From assembly GCF_025751535.1 (NCBI RefSeq), contig NZ_JAOWLC010000013.1:62001-126000 (forward strand): DNA of 64,000 nucleotides, read 5' to 3'. The notes beneath the pieces were generated by a model. The model did not search any database. It saw only the letters and a program-made list of their open reading frames with translations, and was not told the DNA's origin. The number at the start of each line of letters is the position of its first letter. Position 1 is the first letter of the stretch. Shown here piece after piece: positions 42,402 through 51,510 of this stretch. The stretch comes from Lentibacter sp. XHP0401. GTDB taxonomy: Bacteria > Pseudomonadota > Alphaproteobacteria > Rhodobacterales > Rhodobacteraceae. The translations under genes were made by a program, and so were the position numbers.

Positions 42402-44600
42402 ATGCCCCACGTCCACACCGACACATCCCCTGCCCTCACCAACGCCCCCACGGGCGATGTACGCGAGCGCGAGAAGCTCGAAGGCGGCAAGCGTTTTGTC
42501 ATGCATACGCCCTTCAAAGCCGCTGGCGACCAGCCCACGGCCATAGCCGAGCTGACCGAAGGCATCAATGAAGGCGAGCGCAACCAGGTGCTCCTAGGTG
42601 CAACGGGTACAGGCAAAACCTTCACCATGGCCAAGGTGATAGAAGGAACACAGCGCCCCGCAATCATCCTCGCCCCCAACAAGACACTGGCCGCCCAGCT
42701 TTATGGCGAAATGAAAGGCTTCTTTCCCGACAACGCCGTCGAGTATTTCGTATCGTTTTATGATTACTACCAGCCCGAAGCCTATGTTGCGCGCTCCGAC
42801 ACATTCATCGAGAAAGAAAGCCAGATCAACGAGCAGATCGACCGCATGCGCCACTCTGCCACGCGCGCGCTTCTGGAGCGTGACGATGTGATCATCGTCG
42901 CCTCGGTGTCGTGCATCTACGGTATCGGCTCGGTCGAAACCTACGGAGCAATGACGCAAGACCTGATCGTCGGTCAGGAATATGACCAACGCACCATCAT
43001 GGCCGACCTTGTGGCACAGCAATACAAACGTAACGATGCTGGCTTCCAGCGCGGCTCTTTCCGCGTGCGCGGTGACAGCCTCGAGATCTGGCCAGCCCAC
43101 CTTGACGACCGCGCATGGAAGCTCAGTTTCTTTGGCGAAGAGCTTGAGAGCATTCAGGAAATCGACCCCCTCACAGGCGAAAAAGCCGGCAATATGGACA
43201 AGGTCCGCGTCTACGCCAACTCGCACTACGTGACGCCCAAGCCGACACTCTTGCAAGCCATCCAGCACATCAAACAAGAGCTGCGCACTCGGCTTGACCA
43301 GTTCGTGAGCGAAGGCAAATTGCTCGAAGCGCAGCGCCTTGAGCAGCGCACAAACTTTGACCTTGAGATGATGGAGGCCCAAGGCTTCTGCAACGGTATC
43401 GAAAACTATTCACGCTACCTTACAGGGCGCAAAACAGGCGAGCCGCCTCCCACATTGTTCGAGTTCATCCCCGACAATGCTATCGTTTTTGCCGATGAAA
43501 GCCACGTCTCTGTGCCCCAGATCGGCGGCATGTATAAGGGCGATTATCGCCGCAAATTCACCCTGTCGGAGCATGGCTTCCGCCTGCCCTCCTGCATGGA
43601 CAACCGCCCGCTGAAGTTCGAGGAATGGGACGCCATGCGCTCCCAATCGGTCTTTGTTTCCGCGACCCCCTCAAAATGGGAGTTAGAGCAATCAGGTGGC
43701 GTTTTCGCCGAGCAGGTTATCCGCCCCACAGGGCTTTTAGACCCCGTAATCGAAATCCGTCCGGTTGAAACGCAGGTTGATGACCTCTTGGATGAGGTCA
43801 AAAAAGTCACCGCCGATGGCTACCGCGTCCTTTGCACCACGCTCACCAAGCGTATGGCCGAAGACCTGACAGAATACATGCACGAGCAAGGCATTCGAGT
43901 GCGCTACATGCACTCGGATATCGACACATTGGAGCGGATCGAAATCCTGCGAGACCTGCGACTTGGCGCGTTTGACGTGCTCATCGGCATCAACCTTTTG
44001 CGCGAAGGCCTGGATATTCCAGAATGTGGGCTTGTGGCCATTCTCGATGCCGACAAGGAAGGCTTTTTGCGCTCCGAAACCTCGCTCATCCAGACAATCG
44101 GCCGCGCCGCACGCAACGCCGAAGGCCGTGTGATCATGTATGCCGACAAGATTACAGGCTCCATGGAGCGCGCGATGGGCGAGACGGAGCGACGCCGCGA
44201 AAAGCAGCACGCCTACAATCTCGAACACGGCATCACACCTGAAACGGTGAAGAAAAATGTCGATGACGTGCTCTCTGGCCTCTACCAAGGCGACGTCGAC
44301 ATGAACCGCGTGACGGCGAAGATTGATCCCGCCCTGCAAGGCGGCAATCTCAAATCCGTGCTCGAAGGCCTACGCACCGATATGCGCAAAGCCGCAGAGA
44401 ATCTGGAGTTTGAAGAGGCCGCAAGGCTGCGCGATGAAGTCAAACGCCTTGAGGCAGTGGACTTGGCCGTCCACGACGACCCTCTGGCCCGCCAATCCGC
44501 CGTCGAGGCCGCAGGTGCCGAGGCCACAAAAAGCCGTGGCCGCTCAACAGCGGGTAGGCCGGGGCAACGGGGCGGAAATGTGAAACGGCGGGGGCGTTAA
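42402..44600 (+). CDS. uvrB: UvrABC system protein B
   Basis: 732 residues. Walker A is [16 protein letters not shown] (about residue 65). The damage-verifying beta-hairpin follows in [20 protein letters not shown]. Helicase motifs include [26 protein letters not shown] and [14 protein letters not shown]-terminal UVR motif ([17 protein letters not shown]) binds UvrC. Nucleotide excision repair, cytoplasmic. The last 60 residues are an Ala/Arg/Gly-rich tail. ATG chosen at the family start; upstream is divergent ndufS4. Confidence 0.97.
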   Translation: MPHVHTDTSPALTNAPTGDVREREKLEGGKRFVMHTPFKAAGDQPTAIAELTEGINEGERNQVLLGATGTGKTFTMAKVIEGTQRPAIILAPNKTLAAQLYGEMKGFFPDNAVEYFVSFYDYYQPEAYVARSDTFIEKESQINEQIDRMRHSATRALLERDDVIIVASVSCIYGIGSVETYGAMTQDLIVGQEYDQRTIMADLVAQQYKRNDAGFQRGSFRVRGDSLEIWPAHLDDRAWKLSFFGEELESIQEIDPLTGEKAGNMDKVRVYANSHYVTPKPTLLQAIQHIKQELRTRLDQFVSEGKLLEAQRLEQRTNFDLEMMEAQGFCNGIENYSRYLTGRKTGEPPPTLFEFIPDNAIVFADESHVSVPQIGGMYKGDYRRKFTLSEHGFRLPSCMDNRPLKFEEWDAMRSQSVFVSATPSKWELEQSGGVFAEQVIRPTGLLDPVIEIRPVETQVDDLLDEVKKVTADGYRVLCTTLTKRMAEDLTEYMHEQGIRVRYMHSDIDTLERIEILRDLRLGAFDVLIGINLLREGLDIPECGLVAILDADKEGFLRSETSLIQTIGRAARNAEGRVIMYADKITGSMERAMGETERRREKQHAYNLEHGITPETVKKNVDDVLSGLYQGDVDMNRVTAKIDPALQGGNLKSVLEGLRTDMRKAAENLEFEEAARLRDEVKRLEAVDLAVHDDPLARQSAVEAAGAEATKSRGRSTAGRPGQRGGNVKRRGR

Positions 44601-44603
44601 CGA

Positions 44604-45797
44604 ATGTTTGGACCGATCCTGACCCGAAACATACGCTCCTATTGGAAGCGCCTCTGTGACGCCAACAAGGATATTCAAGTCGGCCTAAGTGGACCAAGCC
44701 TGAAAGTGCCTCTTGGCAAAGTAAAACAGGCCGTTCAACAGCGTGAAGGTTTAAGCGAAACAGACGCGACTCCCTTCTATGAAAGCGACTACACGCGTTT
44801 GCGCAGTCTCTATAACGGCTATGACCGCAGCCCGCTCTTCTTTGCCGAATTGCTCTATGAAGACGTCGTCTATTTTCGCCCCGAAGGTTACGCCGCCATA
44901 TCTTCCGACGCCATCAATCCCGAAAATCTGAAGGTAATAGTTACCCCGCTATCTTACCGCCTCCCTCAGAAACTGCGCGCGCACACCGAAGCGATGGTGC
45001 AGTTTTTCAAAGAAACGCGCCGCCTGAACTGGGATTCAGCGACAAACACGTATGAAAACAACAGAACGGCACGAGTCGATGCGTTTGATATAGAGAACAC
45101 GACGCTAACCCTCTCCGAAGCCAGCTACTTTGATCAAATCGGAACAAATTTGTCCGTCGACACAAATTCCGGCAAGCTTCCGCACGGCATGGCCTCAATC
45201 CGGCACGGTTTTGAACCACCAGTGGACGGTCGTTTGCCACCACTGACACATTCCGGACTGGCAAATTCACTTGGCGTCGCCGCGATGGTCTTCACGCCGG
45301 ATTTTGCCACCCAACTGCTGCGCGTAAGAAGCTCTCGGCTTGCCTCGATTGCCCACAGGGCGCTACATTGCACTGTTTCGGGCGTTTATGAGCTGCCCAA
45401 TTCCGTCAAGAAAGGGGATATCACCGATTTTTCCGCTCTAGAAGCCGGCATGCAGCTTGAAATGCGCATGGAACTCGGACTTGAACCCGATGAATACGAC
45501 CTTTTCCCAGTTGCCTTTGCCCGCGAACTGCCCCGAGCAGGCAAACCACAACTGTTTTTCGTCGCCCGCTCGAAACTGCCCCTCGAGGAGTTGAAGCTTC
45601 GCTCTGCGAAAGCCAAAGAAAGTAACGAATTCATTAGCGAGGCTGACAAGCCGTTTCACGATCTGTCTTCAGGAGAGTTCACACGCGAAAGTTTCACCTA
45701 TGAAGGCTGGGCTTGTGTTCACTTTGCCAACCAATTCCTTGAAGCCAACAATTTGGCGAACGATCCGCAGGTTTTTAGCTCAAACTCTATGAGCTAA
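44604..45797 (+). CDS. Unknown protein with a possible degenerate Nudix fold
   Basis: 397 residues, starting 3 bases after uvrB, so probably co-transcribed with it. No named family recognised. Residues about 220-335 show a Nudix-like pattern: NSLGVAAMVFTPDFATQLLRVRSS, then TVSGVYEL, then QLEMRMELGLEPDEYDLFPVAFARELPR. The REUxEExGU catalytic box is only partly kept (EMRMELGL), which suggests loss of activity or a chance likeness. No signal peptide or membrane segment. Codon use and GC are visibly lower than in uvrB. Confidence 0.7.
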   Translation: MFGPILTRNIRSYWKRLCDANKDIQVGLSGPSLKVPLGKVKQAVQQREGLSETDATPFYESDYTRLRSLYNGYDRSPLFFAELLYEDVVYFRPEGYAAISSDAINPENLKVIVTPLSYRLPQKLRAHTEAMVQFFKETRRLNWDSATNTYENNRTARVDAFDIENTTLTLSEASYFDQIGTNLSVDTNSGKLPHGMASIRHGFEPPVDGRLPPLTHSGLANSLGVAAMVFTPDFATQLLRVRSSRLASIAHRALHCTVSGVYELPNSVKKGDITDFSALEAGMQLEMRMELGLEPDEYDLFPVAFARELPRAGKPQLFFVARSKLPLEELKLRSAKAKESNEFISEADKPFHDLSSGEFTRESFTYEGWACVHFANQFLEANNLANDPQVFSSNSMS

Positions 45798-46072
45798 TTT
45801 TCAAAGAATTCAAAGAAACGGTACAAACGGCACACCACAGCCTGAAAGGGCCGTCATAGCCACCAAAAACATCCAACCCCGCATGAAATTTCCTTGTTTT
45901 GCTCTTTTCGAAACCTAACTCTCAGGCTTCAAGCGCGTCAAAGTCATCTTCGCAATCATACGGGTATTTGCGCCAGTTCTGAGTCTCATTTGCAACGCTT
46001 GATCAGCTCTATCAATTCAAAATCCTCCCCAAATGCGGGAAGGGTTTCATTTTGGGCTTAAAAGAGCACTAA

Positions 46073-46372
46073 TCAGTCAAAATCGAACAGATCTTCCAGA
46101 ATATCCGCAAATCCGCCGCGCTTCTTCCGACGGCGGCCATGGCTATACTCCCTTGGCTCCTCACGCCGCGTCTCGCGGTAAGGTTCCTGATAAACATGCG
46201 GCTCAGGCGCCGGAGTTGGGGCCGGTGTAACTGGGGTTCTGCCTGCGACCTCGATGAGCTTGTCCAATTCGCCACGATCTAGCCAAACGCCGCGGCATCG
46301 TGGACAATAGTCGATCTCGACCCCGCTCCGTTCTGTAATCACCAAAAGCTCCCCGTCTACAGGACATTTCAT
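46073..46372 (-). CDS. zf-TFIIB-type zinc-ribbon protein
   Basis: 99 residues from MKCPVDGELL. Two Cys pairs, CPVD and CPRC within DYCPRCRGVWLDRGELDKLI, form the TFIIB-type zinc ribbon (residues about 3-42). A Pro-rich linker follows, then a very basic stretch (HGRRRKKRG) and an acidic end (DILEDLFDFD). The start is chosen for AAAGG 7 bases upstream; two earlier in-frame ATGs exist. Function unknown; such proteins are common and small in proteobacteria. Confidence 0.8.
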   Translation of the reverse strand: MKCPVDGELLVITERSGVEIDYCPRCRGVWLDRGELDKLIEVAGRTPVTPAPTPAPEPHVYQEPYRETRREEPREYSHGRRRKKRGGFADILEDLFDFD

Positions 46373-46483
46373 CAGCGCACCTTTCATATTGTTGCGTTTA
46401 AGGTATGTCGCCATTCGGAAGCTTCAAGCGCGTTAACCAAAACTTTACCGATTTTAATCAATGTGAACTTCGGATTAAGTATA

Positions 46484-47137
46484 ATGTTAAAAAGCGTATT
46501 CCTTCTCTTTCTGGCTTGGGCCAGCACAGCAGATGCGGGCCCCTGGCCACGCGGCAAAGGAGACGCGTTTATCATGACATCTTTACAAGTCACTGCGCCA
46601 AACCTTGAAGGGCCTGCAAGCTACTATTTCAGCAATTATCTAGAGTATGGGCTAACCGACAGCTTCACATTTGGGGCTGATGTAGGTCATTCAGTTTCAG
46701 GAGAATCCAAGTCCATCGCGTTTTTACGCCACCCCCTATGGCAGCACAACACTACGCATTATTTTGCAGCTGAGATTGGCCTCGGTCAAGTGGCTGGCAA
46801 TGTCGTTGTCAGGCCCGGATTTTCATATGGGCGCGGGTTTTCTAATGGGAAAACGTCTAGTTGGTTAACAGTTGACCTTCTATTTGAGCACCATCTTGTG
46901 AAAAAGCACACCGACTTTAAAGCAGATATCACTTACGGATTGAACCATCACGGCGGATTCAAGTCTATGATACAGATCCAAACAGGGAAACAGACAGGCG
47001 ACCCGAGTTTTCTGCGCCTTGCGCCGTCCTTTGCGCTGCCGATGGGTGCATCATCTCATCTAGAAATAGGGGGCTCAATTGCCTTGAGAGGCACTGATGA
47101 ATATGGCCTGAAAGTTGGCTTCTGGAAAAACTTTTAG
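46484..47137 (+). CDS. Secreted beta-barrel-like outer-membrane protein
   Basis: 217 residues. Signal peptide MLKSVFLLFLAWASTADA with cleavage likely after ADA. The mature part is made of alternating amphipathic strands (YLEYGLTDSFTFGADVGHS, IGGSIALRGTDEYGLKVGFWKNF) and ends in Phe, a hallmark of outer-membrane barrels. No specific family recognised. An upstream in-frame ATG (46463) would lengthen the signal by 7 residues. Confidence 0.72.
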   Translation: MLKSVFLLFLAWASTADAGPWPRGKGDAFIMTSLQVTAPNLEGPASYYFSNYLEYGLTDSFTFGADVGHSVSGESKSIAFLRHPLWQHNTTHYFAAEIGLGQVAGNVVVRPGFSYGRGFSNGKTSSWLTVDLLFEHHLVKKHTDFKADITYGLNHHGGFKSMIQIQTGKQTGDPSFLRLAPSFALPMGASSHLEIGGSIALRGTDEYGLKVGFWKNF

Positions 47138-47151
47138 GATGTTTCGTTGGG

Positions 47152-47191
47152 GCACGGAGCGCACTCAGCGAGGCGCCCCGTGCGGCTTTTC
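47152..47191 (+). terminator. Intrinsic terminator, shared by convergent genes
   Basis: An 11-bp stem with one mismatch, GCACGGAGCGC with GCGCCCCGTGC (47152-47183), then GGCTTTTC. It serves the barrel protein gene and lies at the end of the convergent beta-helix gene. Confidence 0.75.
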
Positions 47192-49479
47192 TAGATTGGA
47201 GTATCCATCCGCATGGTTACAACCACCTCTCCGCGCACTGGCTGATCCCAGTTCACATAGACTTCATCATTGTTTGAACCTTTGGAAACTTCGACATAGG
47301 GCATATCAAAGCGTTTTATATTGGCTGCATTCCTGATTGCGCCTTCCGCAACCACCGATTCAACTTTACGCACCCAGCCACCAAAAGGTAGCTTTGGTGC
47401 GCCGCTGATTACCCAGCGGTTGCTTTCAGTTTGCTGAGAGTGCGTATGCACCAACGGGTTGACAGTCGGAACATCAACAGCAGCATACATGTTGTCACGC
47501 CAGGTGATGTTCTTCATCCGCGAATAATTGAAATCGGAAAAGCTTGTGTCGATCCGCTCCACACGCTGGATTGTGCCACCAATGATGCGGAAAAAATTCC
47601 CCTGAACGTTCAATCCGTTTATAAAATGCCCACTCCCATGCGGCTTAACCACGACATAACTGAACCAGGGGGCAACCTGGCTCGCGAGAAATATGTTGTT
47701 TGAGAGATTGAGTTGGCTAAATGAGTATTCCGCACTGAAGTCTGGTTCATCATCATGCTCATTTGTCCACTCGATGAAGCAGTTATCAATGTAGTTGCCG
47801 TCGATCGTAGCGCGACAATTAGAGCCCGTCAGAACAATTCCGGCCAATCGCAAGCCATTGCTTTCCCCGTCCCCTTGGAAAAAGTGGTTCCCAGTAATAA
47901 TAGATCCCGACCCGCCGATGACGGCAAAATGGCGAAACTTTACCACACGGTTGTTGCGCAGCTTGATGTCGTTTCCATTTGTATTCAAAGCAATAGTCGT
48001 TCTGTCTTGAGACGGCACCGGGTTTTCATTTGACAGAAACTGGCATCGGTCGACATGCAACCCTTGGCAGCCCTCACCCGGGCTTGTGATGCCCCGATCC
48101 TTTGGGCCTGTAAAAAAACAATTCTCAACCGAGAAGATCAAACCCGTCGGAGCAAGAATGATACCACTCGCCTCGCCTTGCAGGCGAAACTCGACGTCTT
48201 TGATCGAGAAACGGTCAAAATCTTCCAGACCGGTAAAATCAAGAACATACTTGAAACGGCGAAAAGTGAAGTTTTGAGTGCCAACGGCGTCATAAAGGCG
48301 CTTGGAGAGCGTGATTTCCTGAGCCGCTATATTCTTTGCACGAACATAGACCTCACGCCCGACCCCGTTGCCTTCGACGAGCGAGCCAACTGGAATAGAG
48401 GCAATATTGGTCACTCCTGTCAATTTGAAGCTATTTGTGTATGAATACGTTCCCTGCCCTGTAAACGTTTCGGTATCCCAGGCGTCACCAGCTTTCACAT
48501 CAAACTGTCCACTGTGAATGTGGCGGCGTGTGGCGTAGCGGTCCCGTCCGATCACTGCTCGGATATCAATCGGAGCAGTGATCGAGATCCTGCGACCACA
48601 CATGTCAAGAGATTCATGGTCAGAGCTGTCAAACAGCGCTTGCACAGCCTTTTTAAATGCCAGTTCTTCATCTCCGAATGCGTCGATATAGGCGGGAAGA
48701 TTATAGTTTTTCGTCAGCGCGAAGACGTGCTCATCCGCCATGGTGATACTACCTTCGAAGCGGACACGACTTTCAAAAGTCATATCATCGCCAAGAAAGA
48801 ATGTGCCTTTCGACACAAGCACGGTTCTTCCGTCAGCCGCCGCATCCGCGGCCTCGAAGGCCGCCAGATCATCGGTTACGCCATCACCAACTGCGCCAAA
48901 GTCACGGACATCAACGGATGCAAGCATATCGCGCAGGAACGCGCTCGTTATGTCTTCAACAATAATATCATCGACACGAATAACACCCCCTGTCGTTCCT
49001 GCCATATCAAGGCCGACGTGAGCGTAAAGCGCTTCTTTTCCCCAGACCATATCAACGCCACTGCGGTTACCCGTACCAATAATGGCCGAAACTTCCACCA
49101 CTTCACCATAGCTGGTCAAGGAAACCATGGGGCCCTGCTCGACAACTCCGTTCACATGCGCACCCCCTGCACCGCCAGCCCAAGCCGCAATGCGGATGCT
49201 CGGAAGCGGGCCACTCACAGCTTTGACTCTTGCCCGGACTTGCAGGTAGCAACCCGGCAATATCGGTGTTTCCCCCATAGAGCGTAATTTCTGGACTGCA
49301 TCGGATTTTACCAGTTCGACACACCCGCCAAAATCAGGATCGGCAGGCACAAACACCGCATTAGGGTTATTGTCGTAAGTATCCGAGCCCGGCGTCCCAT
49401 CTTGGCTGGACCAGATATCAAGCCCAGCTGCAAATTTGGGCGGCATAAACAGCACGCCATCTGTAATCACTTTATTCAT
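47191..49479 (-). CDS. Right-handed beta-helix (pectate-lyase-3/tailspike-like) protein
   Basis: 762 residues from MNKVITDGV, with GAGGAAAGGG just upstream. A carbohydrate-module-like N-terminal part (about 1-190) is followed by SVDVRDFGAVGDGVTDDLAAFEAADAAA, the classic start of Pectate_lyase_3/GH28-type beta helices. A long run of NN- and G-rich rungs follows (LRNNRVVKF, ITGNHFFQG, IDGNYIDNC, LSNNIFLAS), then a small C-terminal domain. No signal peptide. The layout resembles phage tailspikes and the head-spike proteins of Rhodobacterales gene transfer agents, but no GTA structural gene is next to it. Confidence 0.75.
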   Translation of the reverse strand: MNKVITDGVLFMPPKFAAGLDIWSSQDGTPGSDTYDNNPNAVFVPADPDFGGCVELVKSDAVQKLRSMGETPILPGCYLQVRARVKAVSGPLPSIRIAAWAGGAGGAHVNGVVEQGPMVSLTSYGEVVEVSAIIGTGNRSGVDMVWGKEALYAHVGLDMAGTTGGVIRVDDIIVEDITSAFLRDMLASVDVRDFGAVGDGVTDDLAAFEAADAAADGRTVLVSKGTFFLGDDMTFESRVRFEGSITMADEHVFALTKNYNLPAYIDAFGDEELAFKKAVQALFDSSDHESLDMCGRRISITAPIDIRAVIGRDRYATRRHIHSGQFDVKAGDAWDTETFTGQGTYSYTNSFKLTGVTNIASIPVGSLVEGNGVGREVYVRAKNIAAQEITLSKRLYDAVGTQNFTFRRFKYVLDFTGLEDFDRFSIKDVEFRLQGEASGIILAPTGLIFSVENCFFTGPKDRGITSPGEGCQGLHVDRCQFLSNENPVPSQDRTTIALNTNGNDIKLRNNRVVKFRHFAVIGGSGSIITGNHFFQGDGESNGLRLAGIVLTGSNCRATIDGNYIDNCFIEWTNEHDDEPDFSAEYSFSQLNLSNNIFLASQVAPWFSYVVVKPHGSGHFINGLNVQGNFFRIIGGTIQRVERIDTSFSDFNYSRMKNITWRDNMYAAVDVPTVNPLVHTHSQQTESNRWVISGAPKLPFGGWVRKVESVVAEGAIRNAANIKRFDMPYVEVSKGSNNDEVYVNWDQPVRGEVVVTMRMDTPI

Positions 49480-49645
49480 GTGTTCCCTTTCCTCGCCCTT
49501 TTGGAGCGGAATCAACATTTAGAATCCGGCGGCAATCCGCACGGCTCAGGGAACTATCTACAAAGGATTAACATCGGCTCAGGGTAGCGCACGCTGGCCA
49601 AACAATACACTTGCCCTATTTGATTTTTCAGAAAACTCTAGAGCT

Positions 49646-50104
49646 TTAACTATTTGTTAAAGCCGCCTTAACTTTCGGCCCGGCAGCGCCGAAATCAATC
49701 TGACCTGTGTATTGTGATTTTAAAACACCCATCACTTTACCCATGTCACGTATGCTCTCGGCCCCTGTCGCCGCAATGGCCTGAGCTATCGCTTCGTCGG
49801 TTTTTTCCTCACTCAACTGCTGAGGTAAAAACTCTTCAATAATAACTATCTCAGAGAGTTCGCGCTCAGAGAGATCAAGTCTGTTGCCCTCTTCATAAAC
49901 ACGCGCACTCTCCTGACGTTGCTTGACCATTTTTACAAGAATGGAGAGAACCTCTTCATCTCCAACGCCAGCATCATTGCCCTCGCCGCGAGCAGCGATA
50001 TCTCGGTCTTTTATCGCTGCAGTGATCAGTCTTAGCGTTGAAAGACGGCTGCTATTCTTATCTTTCATCGCTTGCTTAAGTGCAGCGTTAATCTCATCGC
50101 GCAT
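49646..50104 (-). CDS. GatB/YqeY domain-containing protein
   Basis: 152 residues, all YqeY domain: MRDEINAALKQAMKDKNSSRLSTLRLITAAIKDRDI at the start, then EEFLPQQLSEEKTDEAI and MGKVMGVLKSQYTGQIDFGAAGPKVKAAL. It resembles the tRNA-binding tail of GatB amidotransferase, but the stand-alone protein has no settled function. Divergent from carA, as commonly seen in this group. Confidence 0.92.
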   Translation of the reverse strand: MRDEINAALKQAMKDKNSSRLSTLRLITAAIKDRDIAARGEGNDAGVGDEEVLSILVKMVKQRQESARVYEEGNRLDLSERELSEIVIIEEFLPQQLSEEKTDEAIAQAIAATGAESIRDMGKVMGVLKSQYTGQIDFGAAGPKVKAALTNS

Positions 50105-50247
50105 AACTTTTGGGCCCTTGAAGTTGGATTGGTTTCAACCCCGCGACATTAGACAACTGTAACAGCCGTGACAACAGGCGCATGAGCCCTTGACCCCCGC
50201 CAGCCCCAGACGTAGGAATGCGCCAATTTATCAGCGGAGTGACTCAT

Positions 50248-51402
50248 ATGGCGCAGGCGTCCCCCTCGCATCCAACAGCATGTCTGGCACTTGCAGATGG
50301 AACTGTTTTTTATGGCCATGGTTTCGGAGCCACAGGAATGCGTGTTGCTGAACTCTGCTTCAACACGGCCATGACCGGCTATCAGGAAATCATGACAGAC
50401 CCTTCATACGCAGGGCAGATTGTAACCTTCACCTTTCCTCACATTGGAAACACTGGGGTAAACCCAGAGGATGACGAAACCGGCGATCCGGTTTCAGAGG
50501 GTATGGTGGTAAAATGGGATCCGACAACTCCGAGCAACTGGCGCGCCACAGAGCATCTTTCCAGTTGGCTGGCTGCACGTGGTCGAATTGCCATCGGCGG
50601 CATCGACACGCGCCGCCTAACAAGGTCAATCCGCCAGCAAGGCGCTCCCCATGTAGCGCTCGCTCACGATCCGAGCGGAACTTTTGATACAGATGCATTG
50701 GTCGCCGCAGCACGAGGGTTTGCCGGTCTGGAAGGTATGGACCTAGCGAAAGATGTCACATGCGCGCAGTCTTACCACTGGAATGAGATGCGGTGGGCGT
50801 GGCCCGACGGGTATCAACCGCAGACAGCCCCCAATCATAAAGTCGTGGCTATAGATTACGGTGCAAAGCGCAATATTCTGAGGTGCCTTGCGTCTGCGGG
50901 TTGTGATGTAACTGTGCTGCCAGCCACTGCAACGGCTGAGGAAGTTCTTGCTCATAAACCTGACGGTGTTTTTCTGTCAAACGGCCCGGGAGACCCTGCC
51001 GCGACGGGTAAATATGCCGTGCCAATGATCCGTCAGATTCTGGACACGACAAATCTTCCAATTTTCGGAATTTGCTTGGGTCACCAAATGCTGGCTTTGG
51101 CATTAGGTGGCAAAACGATCAAAATGAATCATGGTCATCATGGTGCAAACCACCCGGTAAAAGATCTAGACAGTGGTAAAGTAGAAATTACTTCAATGAA
51201 CCACGGTTTTGCTGTTGACGCTCAAACCCTGCCAAAGGGCATACGGCAAACGCATGTCTCGCTTTTTGACGGTTCGAATTGCGGTATCGCTGTCGATGGT
51301 AGGCCAGTCTACTCAGTTCAGCACCACCCTGAGGCAAGTCCTGGCCCACAAGACAGCTTCTATCTGTTTGAGAAGTTCGCAGAGTCCATGGCAAAGCGTT
51401 AA
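50248..51402 (+). CDS. carA: Carbamoyl-phosphate synthase small subunit
   Basis: 384 residues from MAQASPSHPTAC, with GCGGAG about 9 bases upstream; an earlier in-frame ATG at 50218 is less likely. The N-terminal CPSase domain (DGTVFYGHGFGATG) is followed by a class I glutamine amidotransferase with catalytic Cys in IFGICLGHQMLALALGG and His/Glu in VQHHPEASPGPQD. It supplies ammonia to CarB for carbamoyl phosphate in arginine and pyrimidine synthesis. carB is not in the window. Confidence 0.96.
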   Translation: MAQASPSHPTACLALADGTVFYGHGFGATGMRVAELCFNTAMTGYQEIMTDPSYAGQIVTFTFPHIGNTGVNPEDDETGDPVSEGMVVKWDPTTPSNWRATEHLSSWLAARGRIAIGGIDTRRLTRSIRQQGAPHVALAHDPSGTFDTDALVAAARGFAGLEGMDLAKDVTCAQSYHWNEMRWAWPDGYQPQTAPNHKVVAIDYGAKRNILRCLASAGCDVTVLPATATAEEVLAHKPDGVFLSNGPGDPAATGKYAVPMIRQILDTTNLPIFGICLGHQMLALALGGKTIKMNHGHHGANHPVKDLDSGKVEITSMNHGFAVDAQTLPKGIRQTHVSLFDGSNCGIAVDGRPVYSVQHHPEASPGPQDSFYLFEKFAESMAKR

Positions 51403-51510
51403 CCAGTTAGCAGCTGGGTAATGTCTTGTTAACTTTGACTTAACGGACGGTTAACTAGTTTTTTATAGTATCTGAACGGTTGAGGAAAACTGTTCAGAAA
51501 GCTCTCAGAT

